Source: CALGLS01 sp047626155 (GTDB lineage: Bacteria; Bacteroidota; Bacteroidia; Chitinophagales; Saprospiraceae). Taken from it: DNA of 16,365 nt. A model generated the notes under the pieces. The model did not search any database and was not told where the DNA came from. It saw only the letters and a program-made list of their open reading frames with translations. The DNA lies in the NCBI GenBank assembly GCA_047626155.1, contig JBLHRR010000133.1:1-16365 (forward strand), in the 5' to 3' direction. The position numbers and the translations under genes are program-made. Below, one piece after another: positions 1 through 6,618 of the stretch; position 1 is the first letter of the stretch; each line of letters starts with the position of its first letter.

Positions 1-440
1 TGTATTCCATCGATGGGCTAATTCACCATGCAAAAACCCGCCAAGCCTACGCTTCTTAAATCCAACACCACCAACCCAACGCAGTTATTCCGCGTTCAGC
101 AACTACCTCCATTTCAGGCCACCAAACCCCACCAACCAAACCCTTTGGACGCACGCCAATCTACTATATCCCAGCTGTCCTCTCCTCCCTCCACCACAGC
201 CGCCACCAACCCGTTGCGGTATCTGGTATATCGTAGCTAGCTCTCTTCATTCCGGCAGTCACTTCACAACATTTAGTCCGGTCGCATTTCGCCTAGTCGT
301 CGTGCCTCCTTTGTAGCCGGCTCCCTATGCTCGCTGCTATTTCTCCGACGGCAGCTGTCTAACAACACTCCTACCAATCACGCACAGCAGCCTCTGTCGG
401 TACTCGCAACGCTTCGCGATAAAAAAAACGCATCCCATTT
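1..440. other. Non-coding C-rich stretch at left edge
   Basis: No credible gene is seen here. The + strand is strongly C-biased: a hand count of positions 61-180 gives about 51 C against 13 G. Open frames in it give only low-complexity Pro/Thr/Ser/Gln-rich translations with no recognisable domain. The opposite bias (G over C) appears on the + strand around 720-780, on the far side of the hairpin cluster. It could be the remains of an older RHS or repeat region, or an intergenic repeat; the sequence alone does not decide. Confidence 0.5.
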
Positions 441-470
441 TCAACATCCTCCTGCCCTCGAACGTGCCAA

Positions 471-532
471 TTTTTTTTCTTTTAATTGAACTCCTACTAA
501 CCTTAATCTCTTTTCAATTAAAAGAAAAAAAA
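471..532. repeat. Perfect 20-bp inverted repeat, 22-bp loop
   Basis: Arms 471-490 and 513-532 are exact reverse complements: eight T, then CTTTTAATTGAA, against its complement ending in eight A. The T-tract lies on the outer 5' side and the A-tract on the outer 3' side, which is the wrong polarity for an intrinsic terminator on either strand. It is the first of three consecutive inverted repeats between 471 and 620. Confidence 0.85.
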
Positions 533-537
533 GGCCG

Positions 538-590
538 ATAAAAAATATGCAAAGTAGACAGCCTTCGGCGCTACTTTGCATATTTTTTAT
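538..590. terminator. Perfect 20-bp hairpin with T-tract, possible bidirectional terminator
   Basis: Arms 538-557 and 571-590 are exact reverse complements (core TATGCAAAGTAG / CTACTTTGCATA) around a 13-nt loop that contains GCCTTCGGC. An A-tract flanks the 5' arm and a T-tract the 3' arm, so on both strands the RNA would be a stem followed by a U-run. That is the layout of a bidirectional intrinsic terminator. No gene it would serve is visible within several hundred bases, so a dispersed structured repeat is an alternative. Confidence 0.6.
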
Positions 591-599
591 TGGCTTCAA

Positions 600-620
600 A
601 AGTTGGCCGTACGCCAACTT
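600..620. repeat. 8-bp inverted repeat (AAGTTGGC/GCCAACTT)
   Basis: Arms 600-607 and 613-620 are exact reverse complements around a 5-nt loop. It is the third stem in the 471-620 cluster. It has no T-run after it and so is not a terminator by itself. Confidence 0.6.
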
Positions 621-853
621 CAATTCTAAGACAATCTTTCCTGGCCGGCTTTTGATGCCACGCCCTGGTACGACCAAGTACATTTAAAACAAAGACAAAA
701 TCCCCTCCAGAGGACTTCGTGATGGAACGACGTAGGAGCTGACAACACGGCGGCCGACTGCGGTGGGAGCCGAAGCCTGACAGAGCAAGTGCAAGAGTTT
801 TGCTAGCGGTGTTTGCGCACGACTGGCAGTGCTGAGCGGAGATTCGTGGGTAG

Positions 854-905
854 AGTGCTGTTTTTTGATCCGTTATTATAACAATACATTTTCAAAAACA
901 GCACT
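854..905. repeat. 12-bp perfect inverted repeat (AGTGCTGTTTTT)
   Basis: Arms 854-865 and 894-905 are exact reverse complements; allowing a one-base bulge extends the stem to 854-868/892-905. The loop is AT-rich. The AGTGCTG heptamer also occurs just upstream at about 826, so the local sequence is internally repetitive. Confidence 0.7.
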
Positions 906-1054
906 GAGGCGACCTTGCAGGCCGCAAATAGGAGGCAGTGGAAGGGTGCCATTTTTTAACGGCACACTGAGAACTGACTGTGACGAGGCCGGAACCAGAC
1001 CCAGCTCCGTGACAGAAACGCCGAAGGCTTTCTGGCGCGAAACTGGAAGCTGGT

Positions 1055-1078
1055 GGAGTCCCGAGGAACTCCTTTTTT
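1055..1078 (+). terminator. Terminator-like hairpin plus T6
   Basis: GGAGT (1055-1059) pairs with ACTCC (1068-1072) across an 8-nt loop and is followed directly by six T (1073-1078). The shape is that of a weak intrinsic terminator on the + strand, but no + strand gene upstream is evident, so its function is uncertain. Confidence 0.3.
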
Positions 1079-1151
1079 CCTGCGCGTTGGGAGGAGTGCG
1101 GTGGTAGTTCTGCTGACAATTTCCTTTTGTAAAAACAGCCCAAGAAAAGAA

Positions 1152-1181
1152 AAACTGCTGGCCACGTATGGACAGCAGTTT
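1152..1181 (-). terminator. Hairpin downstream of the RHS-tip/immunity pair
   Basis: Arms AAACTGCTG (1152-1160) and CAGCAGTTT (1173-1181) are exact reverse complements with a 12-nt loop. On the minus strand the stem is followed by a T-rich run with scattered C residues. It lies 79 bp beyond the stop of the small membrane protein gene, so it is a plausible end of that transcript. The + strand side is also T-rich, so it may act both ways. Confidence 0.5.
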
Positions 1182-1260
1182 CTTCTTAATGAAACTAAAT
1201 TTACTGTCTATTCTTACTAAACAGATCTTTTTGTCAATTTTTGGTCTGTATAAAGAGAAA

Positions 1261-1671
1261 CTAGTAAAACCAACTAAGATCTTCTTCATTAAAGCCAACT
1301 AAATTCACACTATCAATATCAATATTATCCAAAATAGGTTTATCTACTAACAACTGATTAAGTTCAGGGTTACTCGCAGAATAAAGAACTAAGTACTTCC
1401 CATCAGGGACTACTATTTCTTTAGCATTAAATGATAGTTCCACATATGTTCCTCTAAATCTATTACCATCAACAGAGAATTCGTATTTTGTTTCTCTCTT
1501 GATTCCTTTAGATAAAGTTACTTTTCTTGTTTCCCCTATGGCATATCTAGGATTCCTCTTAATACTTACATATTCATAGACTCCTGCAAAAAATATAATT
1601 ATCAATACGATTCCTGTCCAAATAAGCCAATCATATTTCTTGTAAAAACCTTGATGTTTTTCAGTATTCAT
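1261..1671 (-). CDS. Small membrane protein, candidate RHS immunity protein
   Basis: The protein has 136 residues. A short charged N-terminus is followed by one hydrophobic helix at about residues 15-34 and then a soluble domain of mixed strands, with a YAIGET motif after the helix and a YLVLYSASNPE motif near residues 93-103. I recognise no named family. The gene starts with ATG 18 bp after the stop of the RHS tip gene and runs in the same direction, so the two probably share a transcript. Small genes directly downstream of RHS toxin tips usually encode the cognate immunity protein, so that role is inferred from position only. The low GC content (about 30% near its 3' end) compared with the RHS core (about 48%) fits a mobile toxin/immunity cassette. 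The membrane anchor would suit a toxin acting at or through the inner membrane, but that is speculative. Confidence 0.7.
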   Translation of the reverse strand: MNTEKHQGFYKKYDWLIWTGIVLIIIFFAGVYEYVSIKRNPRYAIGETRKVTLSKGIKRETKYEFSVDGNRFRGTYVELSFNAKEIVVPDGKYLVLYSASNPELNQLLVDKPILDNIDIDSVNLVGFNEEDLSWFY

Positions 1672-1689
1672 CTCTTCTGTCTATTGAAA

Positions 1690-2745
1690 TTAATTATCAT
1701 TATCAGTTGCTTCTTTTTGCGCCCAAGGTGTTAACATATCTCTGATAGTTGTTGCACTTGCTTTAGCTGCATTTCCTACATTTCTCAAAACTGTTCCATG
1801 ACCAGCTTCGCCAGCCATATTAGCAGCAGCTTTCCTAGAATATCTAGTATTCAAAGTAGCATCAGGAAGGTAATTATCATCGGTAAGCTTTTTAGCTAAA
1901 TCCGTAAAACCATCAGCTGCTTCATCTAGTGCCTTTGCTGTTGCTGATATTCCTTGTTCCGCAGCTTTCCCTACCGCCCCAATTGTAAGGTCAATTCCTA
2001 TTGAGGTTAGAGCTTTTTTATCTCCAACAATTCCAAAGGCAGACTGACTTGTCCCATCCATTTTTATATCAACTACACTTCCTAATATTAAACCAGTCCA
2101 AAAGCTTCCTGTTGCTCCTGCAATAGCTACGTCAGCAAGATCTACTTCATTTAAGCCATTCCCCGTTACGACACTTCCACCTGTTTCATATACTAGTGAC
2201 ATCCCCATACTCGCAAGAGCCGCTTCAGGAGCAAGTGCAATAGCCGCTGGAGCAGCAGCAAAAGCAAGCCCCCCCAAAAAAGCTTTTTTGGGATTATCCC
2301 TAATCCATTTCTGAGTCTTAGGATCTCTTGCAGCATTTGCTGACATTGCTTGAAGCCCCCAAAGATCAATGTTCGCTATCGGGCTATTCTCCGCATAATT
2401 ATACGTAGACACATGCGCAAACTGATCACTAATCGGGTCAACCCCTGTAAACCGCCCTATGCTCGAATCATACATCCTAAATCCAAAGTGATCCCAATTC
2501 AATCCAAGCTCAGTATCTCTCTCTTTACCATTATATAGATATCGTTGCTCAGGGGCTGTCTCATTCGACCAACTCCCCTCCATCCCCATGCCGAAAGGAT
2601 AATAATGATTCTCCTGAATAACCTCATGCGCATTCATCTCATTATAATAATCATCCAATGGCCCTGGCAAACCACCCGGATAAACCGCGAATGGGTAAAT
2701 ATAACCATTATCATCTTCATCTGAACAGCCCTCCCAAAAACACAA
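1690..2745 (-). CDS. Orphan RHS C-terminal fragment with unique tail
   Basis: Residues 1-132 are the end of a Bacteroidota RHS-repeat-associated core: QENHYYPFGM near 44-53, YLYNGKERDTELGLNW near 69-84, RMYDSSIGRFTGVDPISD near 90-107 and the boundary motif DLWGLQ at 127-132. After it comes a variable tail of about 220 residues with a hydrophobic stretch near 155-186, a second near 205-226 and an Ala-rich helical end. I recognise no toxin family or catalytic motif in the tail. Full RHS proteins are far larger; here only the last core repeat remains. No ATG lies at the 5' end: the frame is open only from a stop at 2764-2766, the given start is TTG inside the nqr terminator, and the first in-frame ATG is at 2637. 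It is therefore either a displaced, silent cassette or a pseudogene, unless it is recombined onto a full RHS gene elsewhere. A candidate immunity gene follows 18 bp downstream. Confidence 0.75.
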   Translation of the reverse strand: MCFWEGCSDEDDNGYIYPFAVYPGGLPGPLDDYYNEMNAHEVIQENHYYPFGMGMEGSWSNETAPEQRYLYNGKERDTELGLNWDHFGFRMYDSSIGRFTGVDPISDQFAHVSTYNYAENSPIANIDLWGLQAMSANAARDPKTQKWIRDNPKKAFLGGLAFAAAPAAIALAPEAALASMGMSLVYETGGSVVTGNGLNEVDLADVAIAGATGSFWTGLILGSVVDIKMDGTSQSAFGIVGDKKALTSIGIDLTIGAVGKAAEQGISATAKALDEAADGFTDLAKKLTDDNYLPDATLNTRYSRKAAANMAGEAGHGTVLRNVGNAAKASATTIRDMLTPWAQKEATDNDN

Positions 2746-2778
2746 AAAACCCGCTCGACAAAGTCAAGCGGGTTTTTT
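2744..2778 (-). terminator. Intrinsic terminator of the nqr operon
   Basis: CCCGCT and AGCGGG form the main stem, extended by GAC/GTC toward an AAA loop, and are flanked by A6 and T6 tracts. The result is a strong hairpin with a U-run on both strands. It lies 26 bp after the nqrF stop. The open frame of the RHS fragment begins within it. Confidence 0.85.
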
Positions 2779-2804
2779 CTTCCAACATTCCAAAAGGCTA
2801 ACAA

Positions 2805-4124
2805 TTACCCTCCAAAGTCATCAAAAGCAACATTCTCTTCTGGGATACCCCAATCATCAGCCATTTTAAGAACAGACTGATTCATCATCGGAGGACCACA
2901 GAAGTATAATTCTAAATCTTCTGGTGCTTCATGCTTACTTAAAAATTCATCGATTACTACGTTGTGAACATAGCCTTTGAAACCGTCTCCGTTTGGATCG
3001 TCGAGGTTTTCTTTAAGTTCCCAGTTGTCTTCTGGTAAAGGATTATCTAAGGCAATCGCAAATCTGAAATTAGGGAACTTCTTTTCGATCTCTCTAAATT
3101 CTTCTACGTAAAATAATTCTTGTTTGGTTCTACCACCGTAAAAGAAGGTCACTTTACGACCTGTTTTCAAGGTGTGGAATAAGTGATACAAGTGAGAACG
3201 CATTGGCGCCATTCCTGCTCCACCACCTACATATAACATTTCTACTTCTGTTTCTTTAATAAAGAATTCACCATAAGGACCAGAGATGGTTACTTTATCT
3301 CCTGCCTTACAACCGAACACGTAGGAAGAACAAACTCCTGGGTTTACAGCCATCCAACCGCCAGCGTTTCTATCAAATGGCGGCGTAGCAATACGAATGG
3401 TCAAGGATACAATATCTCCTTCTGCTGGGTGATTAGACATGGAGTAAGCTCTGAAAACTTCCTCGTCATTTTTCATTTTCAAGTCAAACAGTTTGAACTT
3501 GTCCCAGTCCTTCTGGAATTTATCAGGAGAGTCATGATACTTAGGGTGCGCTGTGATATCCATATCCTTGAAATCAACCTCAATCTCTGGTACATCAATT
3601 TGGATATATCCACCCGCTTCGAAATCTAAGTTCTGTCCTGTTGGCAATTTTACAATAAACTCTTTAATGAAAGTCGCCACGTTATAATTGGAAACTACTT
3701 CGCATTCCCACTTCTTAATTCCAAAGATTTCTTCTGGAATTCTAATCTTCATATCACTTCTCACTTTCACCTGGCAAGACAATCTTTTGTTTTCTGCCGC
3801 TTCTTTTCTAGTCAAGTGATTTAACTCGGTAGGAAGTACATCTCCTCCTCCTTCGTCAACGTGACATTCGCACATTGCACAAGTTCCACCACCACCACAA
3901 GCAGATGGTAAGAAGATGTTTTTTTCAGAAAGGACGGTTAGCAAATTGGATCCTGGCTGCGCCAAAATTGGATTGGCTTCGTCGCCATTCACAATAATTC
4001 TAACATCGCCTTGGGGTACTAATCGCTTTCGTGCTAAAATAAGCATGGACGATAATACCATGATTACGCTACTAAATACCGCTACGGCGGAGATGATGGT
4101 TGTTGCTGTGGATAAAACTATCAT
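2805..4124 (-). CDS. nqrF: Na+-NQR subunit F, NADH dehydrogenase flavoprotein
   Basis: NqrF is the entry point of the Na+-pumping NADH:quinone reductase. It oxidises NADH at a cytoplasmic FAD domain and passes electrons to its own [2Fe-2S] centre. It has 439 residues, slightly longer than the Vibrio cholerae protein (408). In order there are an N-terminal membrane helix (about 5-30), a plant-type ferredoxin domain with cluster ligands C76, C82, C85 and C117, a ferredoxin-reductase FAD domain with RAYSMSN at 225-231, and an NAD-binding domain with GGGAGMAP near 300-307 and YFCGPP near 407-412. It ends in the family-typical FDDFGG. It is the last gene of nqrABCDEF, starts with ATG 63 bp after nqrE, and is followed by a strong terminator. 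Nothing suggests loss of function. Confidence 0.97.
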   Translation of the reverse strand: MIVLSTATTIISAVAVFSSVIMVLSSMLILARKRLVPQGDVRIIVNGDEANPILAQPGSNLLTVLSEKNIFLPSACGGGGTCAMCECHVDEGGGDVLPTELNHLTRKEAAENKRLSCQVKVRSDMKIRIPEEIFGIKKWECEVVSNYNVATFIKEFIVKLPTGQNLDFEAGGYIQIDVPEIEVDFKDMDITAHPKYHDSPDKFQKDWDKFKLFDLKMKNDEEVFRAYSMSNHPAEGDIVSLTIRIATPPFDRNAGGWMAVNPGVCSSYVFGCKAGDKVTISGPYGEFFIKETEVEMLYVGGGAGMAPMRSHLYHLFHTLKTGRKVTFFYGGRTKQELFYVEEFREIEKKFPNFRFAIALDNPLPEDNWELKENLDDPNGDGFKGYVHNVVIDEFLSKHEAPEDLELYFCGPPMMNQSVLKMADDWGIPEENVAFDDFGG

Positions 4125-4155
4125 ATTATTTATACTTTATTTTCCTCAATCAAAT

Positions 4156-4183
4156 ATTCAAAACTCGTTATTCATTATTCAAA
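4156..4183. repeat. Heptamer microsatellite in the nqrE-nqrF spacer
   Basis: Four 7-bp units follow each other without gaps on the + strand: ATTCAAA, ACTCGTT, ATTCATT, ATTCAAA. The first and fourth are identical and the third differs at two positions. This stretch makes up nearly half of the 63-bp spacer. Similar heptad phasing occurs at 8116-8150 and 13555-13629 with a different unit. Confidence 0.55.
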
Positions 4184-4187
4184 TCGT

Positions 4188-4793
4188 TTACTTTCCAAGT
4201 GCTGCTGGGTCAATTCCCATCAAACTCATAAAAGCAATTCCCATTAGTCCTGTCAAAATGAAGGCCATTCCTAAGCCACGTAGTGCAGGTGGTACATTGG
4301 AGTAACGGATTTTTTCACGGATGGCAGCAATAGCGATAATCGCCAAGAACCAACCAAACCCACCTCCTAAACCAAACGCCAGGGAGTCCATAAAGTTGTA
4401 ATCTCTTGCAACCATAAAAAGGGAGCCACCAAGGATCGCACAGTTCACTGTAATCAATGGTAAGAAGATACCAAGTGAGTTGTAAAGTGCTGGTGAAACT
4501 TTCTCCACAATCATTTCTACCAACTGTACCATAGAAGCAATTACGGCAATGAAAAGAATGAAGCGAAGGAAGGTCAAATCAATTCCGAACAATCCGTTTT
4601 CGCTTAGCAAATACTCGCTAATCATCCAGTTGATCGGCATCGTTACCGCCAATACGAAGATAACGGCTAGTCCTAAACCGAAAGCGGTTTTCACTGTTTT
4701 GGAAACGGCAAGGTATGAGCACATTCCGAGGAAGTAAGCCAATACCAAATTCTCTATGAAAGCTGCTTTTATAAATACGTTGAAAAAATCCAT
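4188..4793 (-). CDS. nqrE: Na+-NQR subunit E
   Basis: NqrE is an integral inner-membrane subunit of Na+-NQR. It has 201 residues (198 in V. cholerae) and about six hydrophobic helices. With NqrD it forms an inverted-repeat pair that holds an intramembrane iron-sulfur centre and takes part in electron transfer across the membrane. The two expected cysteines are present, C25 in GMCSYLAV and C118 in TVNCAILGG, matching the paired half-helix cysteines of the family. The start ATG is followed by the family-typical MDFFNVFIKAAFIENL. It is the fifth gene of the operon, separated from nqrD by a palindrome-rich 122-bp spacer and from nqrF by 63 bp. Confidence 0.97.
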   Translation of the reverse strand: MDFFNVFIKAAFIENLVLAYFLGMCSYLAVSKTVKTAFGLGLAVIFVLAVTMPINWMISEYLLSENGLFGIDLTFLRFILFIAVIASMVQLVEMIVEKVSPALYNSLGIFLPLITVNCAILGGSLFMVARDYNFMDSLAFGLGGGFGWFLAIIAIAAIREKIRYSNVPPALRGLGMAFILTGLMGIAFMSLMGIDPAALGK

Positions 4794-4852
4794 TTTCTTT
4801 ATTTTAGTATTATAATTTTTAAAAACTAAATAACATTTTTTTCACCACAAAC

Positions 4853-4867
4853 CTGTCGAGTCGACAG
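4853..4867. repeat. Palindrome CTGTCGA-G-TCGACAG in the nqrD-nqrE spacer
   Basis: Two perfect 7-bp arms surround a single central base. It lies inside the 122-bp spacer between nqrD and nqrE, next to a second small hairpin at 4875-4888. The near-absence of a loop makes a protein-binding dyad or a repeat remnant more likely than an RNA hairpin; no function can be assigned. Confidence 0.5.
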
Positions 4868-4874
4868 AAGGGAC

Positions 4875-4888
4875 ACACTAAAAAGTGT
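4875..4888. repeat. Small hairpin ACACT-AAAA-AGTGT
   Basis: Perfect 5-bp arms with an AAAA loop lie 8 bp from the palindrome at 4853-4867 in the same nqrD-nqrE spacer. On the minus strand, which is the transcribed direction, the loop reads TTTT and no U-run follows, so it is not a terminator. Confidence 0.4.
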
Positions 4889-4915
4889 TGCACCTTTGCG
4901 GTTACCAAAACACTA

Positions 4916-5644
4916 CTACGATACATCCACCAACTTCGGATTGTAACTTCGGTGAACCCAAATCAACACCCCGATAATAAACATCGCGGCAGCTGGCAAT
5001 ACCATCAAGTTATTGTTCGAATACCAACCGAACCAAGAACCGTTAGCTACAGTATTGATCATGTAGTCAGGACTTGCTCCGATGATTTTCCATTCAATTG
5101 GACTACCAGCGAAAAGAGATCCTTTTCCAAATAATTCTCTTATAAAGGCTACGATCAACAAGATTGCACCGTATCCCAAACCGTTTCCGATTCCGTCTAC
5201 GAAAGAACGCCAAGGCTTGTTGGCCATTGCGAAAGCTTCCAAACGTCCCATTACGATACAGTTGGTAATGATCAATCCGATATAGACAGATAACTGCTTG
5301 TAGATTGGGTAGTTGAATCTTTTTAGTGCCAACTCTACAATGGTTACCAAGGTGGCAATAATCACAAGCTGTACAATCATACGTACCTGCTTTGGAATAT
5401 GGTTTCTAACCAAGGAGGTAAACAAACTGGAAAACCCACAAACGAATACTACCGCTATTGACATTACCAATGATGGGTAAATCAAAGAGGTTACGGCCAA
5501 TGCAGAACAAACACCCAATACCTGTACTGTAATTGGATTGTTATCATTCAAAGGATCCTTCAGTAATTTCTTTTCTACTTTACCAAATAATGGTTCCTTT
5601 TGAGCTGCTTTCAACGTGTCTTTCTGTAATAAATCTTCTGCCAT
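4916..5644 (-). CDS. nqrD: Na+-NQR subunit D
   Basis: NqrD is the membrane partner of NqrE in the Na+-pumping NADH:quinone reductase. It has 242 residues against 210 in V. cholerae; the excess is a hydrophilic N-terminal extension (residues 1-35, ending in the DPLNDNNPITV motif), which is common in Bacteroidota. About six membrane helices follow. The paired cysteines for the intramembrane iron-sulfur site are at C46 (VLGVCSALAV) and C129 (IITNCIVMGR). The start is ATG. It lies 113 bp after nqrC and 122 bp before nqrE in the same orientation. Confidence 0.97.
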   Translation of the reverse strand: MAEDLLQKDTLKAAQKEPLFGKVEKKLLKDPLNDNNPITVQVLGVCSALAVTSLIYPSLVMSIAVVFVCGFSSLFTSLVRNHIPKQVRMIVQLVIIATLVTIVELALKRFNYPIYKQLSVYIGLIITNCIVMGRLEAFAMANKPWRSFVDGIGNGLGYGAILLIVAFIRELFGKGSLFAGSPIEWKIIGASPDYMINTVANGSWFGWYSNNNLMVLPAAAMFIIGVLIWVHRSYNPKLVDVS

Positions 5645-5757
5645 TTTATATCAATTTTTATTTAACTAAATTCTTAACTAAAACTTTTAACCAAAACGTA
5701 AACTGCCCTATAATGCATGCGATAGTGGGACCTTTTAGTTTAGGTTAACAGTTAAAG

Positions 5758-6528
5758 TTACTTAAGCCCTAAGGGCTTCCCTTTTGTTTTATTAAAATAA
5801 GGCTCATAATATTTCAAGCCACGATTTAACATTTCTGAGACACCGTTTACCGTTACGGTTGCTCCGGAGATACCATCTACTGCGTGAAGATCTCCTTTTT
5901 TTGCCACGCCTTTCATTACTTTGACGGAAGTGAATTCTCCTGAATCTGAGTAAATCTTTTTTGATTTGAAGTTCCTGGAGAAAACAGGATTGTCTTTTAT
6001 TTCTGCACCCAAACCAGGCGTCTCTCCTTTGTGATCGAAAGACGCTCCAGCAATCGTTGACATATCATCCTTCAAGGCAATGTTTCCCCAGATATCGTCC
6101 CATAGTCCACTCCCTCTAACAGAAGTAATGTAGAAGGTGTTACCATCTGATTTGTAAATGTACAATGGAAAAATACGAGTCGCTTCCTCTTTCTTCTTCT
6201 CCTTTGCCAAGTCGATATTCTCCGGCTTTCCTCCTTTGTAACCAGAAGCAACAATTTCCGCTTCTTCTAATTCTTTACCACTCATGTTTAAGGCAATCTG
6301 CTGAACACGGCCATCAAAGATAGAGAGCACTTCTTCATCAGGAATCGTATCAGCGTCTTTTCCGTCTCCGAGATAATCGTTGATGGATTTCAAAATTGCA
6401 CGCTTATTAAAAATGGATTCGTTGATCTTAGACTGATCCTTCCATCCCATGTACAAGCCAGTTAACAATAAAGCTACACCTGATGTCATTATAAAAACAA
6501 AAGTGTATATATATTTAGTACTGTGCAT
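5758..6528 (-). CDS. nqrC: Na+-NQR subunit C, covalent FMN protein
   Basis: NqrC carries a covalently bound FMN on a domain outside the membrane and relays electrons between the NqrD/E iron-sulfur site and NqrB. I chose the ATG at 6526-6528 (MHSTKYIYTF), giving 256 residues, essentially the V. cholerae length of 257. The longer frame from a TTG at 6567 adds 13 Lys-rich residues and is less likely. An N-terminal membrane helix (about 8-27) precedes the FMN-binding domain. The flavinylation motif DxxSGAT is present as DGISGAT, with the acceptor Thr at residue 224, next to the Vibrio acceptor (Thr225). FMN attachment would need an ApbE transferase, which is not in this window. Flanking spacers are 224 bp (toward nqrB) and 113 bp (toward nqrD). 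Confidence 0.96.
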   Translation of the reverse strand: MHSTKYIYTFVFIMTSGVALLLTGLYMGWKDQSKINESIFNKRAILKSINDYLGDGKDADTIPDEEVLSIFDGRVQQIALNMSGKELEEAEIVASGYKGGKPENIDLAKEKKKEEATRIFPLYIYKSDGNTFYITSVRGSGLWDDIWGNIALKDDMSTIAGASFDHKGETPGLGAEIKDNPVFSRNFKSKKIYSDSGEFTSVKVMKGVAKKGDLHAVDGISGATVTVNGVSEMLNRGLKYYEPYFNKTKGKPLGLK

Positions 6529-6618
6529 TTTTATTTTTTTTATAAATGTAATTGCCTTCTTTATCAAATTCTTAAAAACAGGGCGCTTACGTTTAGTGTT
6601 ATTTAATTTAAACTACTG

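Larger units (their letters stand above)
690..1140. other. GC-rich non-coding stretch with several hairpins
   Basis: GC content is about 65% by hand count at 721-780, against about 30% in the small gene starting at 1261. Frames here translate to Cys/Arg/Trp/Pro-rich sequence with no recognisable domain on either strand. The stretch contains several hairpins (854-905, 946-965, 1055-1078). It is best described as structured intergenic sequence; a large non-coding RNA or a dispersed intergenic repeat are both possible. No promoter that I can defend was seen. Confidence 0.5.

Noticed and set aside
28..240. 70-codon + strand frame, Pro/Thr/Ser-rich
   Set aside because: Low-complexity product arising from C-rich sequence, with no domain, no promoter and no ribosome binding site.
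471..532. Terminal inverted repeats of an insertion sequence
   Set aside because: The arms are only 22 bp apart, with no transposase or target-site duplication seen.
441..683. 80-codon minus-strand frame with a hydrophobic stretch
   Set aside because: It runs straight through two perfect inverted repeats, which explain the Phe/Leu/Lys-rich translation.
829..1107. 92-codon + strand frame
   Set aside because: Trp/Cys/Arg-rich translation of GC-rich structured sequence, crossing several hairpins; no family resemblance.
1..1260. CRISPR array
   Set aside because: Repeats here are inverted pairs or short words; there is no direct repeat of about 24-40 bp at regular spacing.
876..1298. 140-codon minus-strand frame
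   Set aside because: It overlaps the 3' end of the small membrane protein gene and crosses the terminator-like hairpin at 1152-1181; the product has no recognisable features.
4116..4305. 129-codon + strand frame opposite nqrF/nqrE
   Set aside because: It is antisense to two certain genes and its composition follows from them.
6529..6567. TTG start extending NqrC by 13 residues
   Set aside because: The downstream ATG gives the usual family length and N-terminus; the extension is Lys-rich AT-rich spacer.
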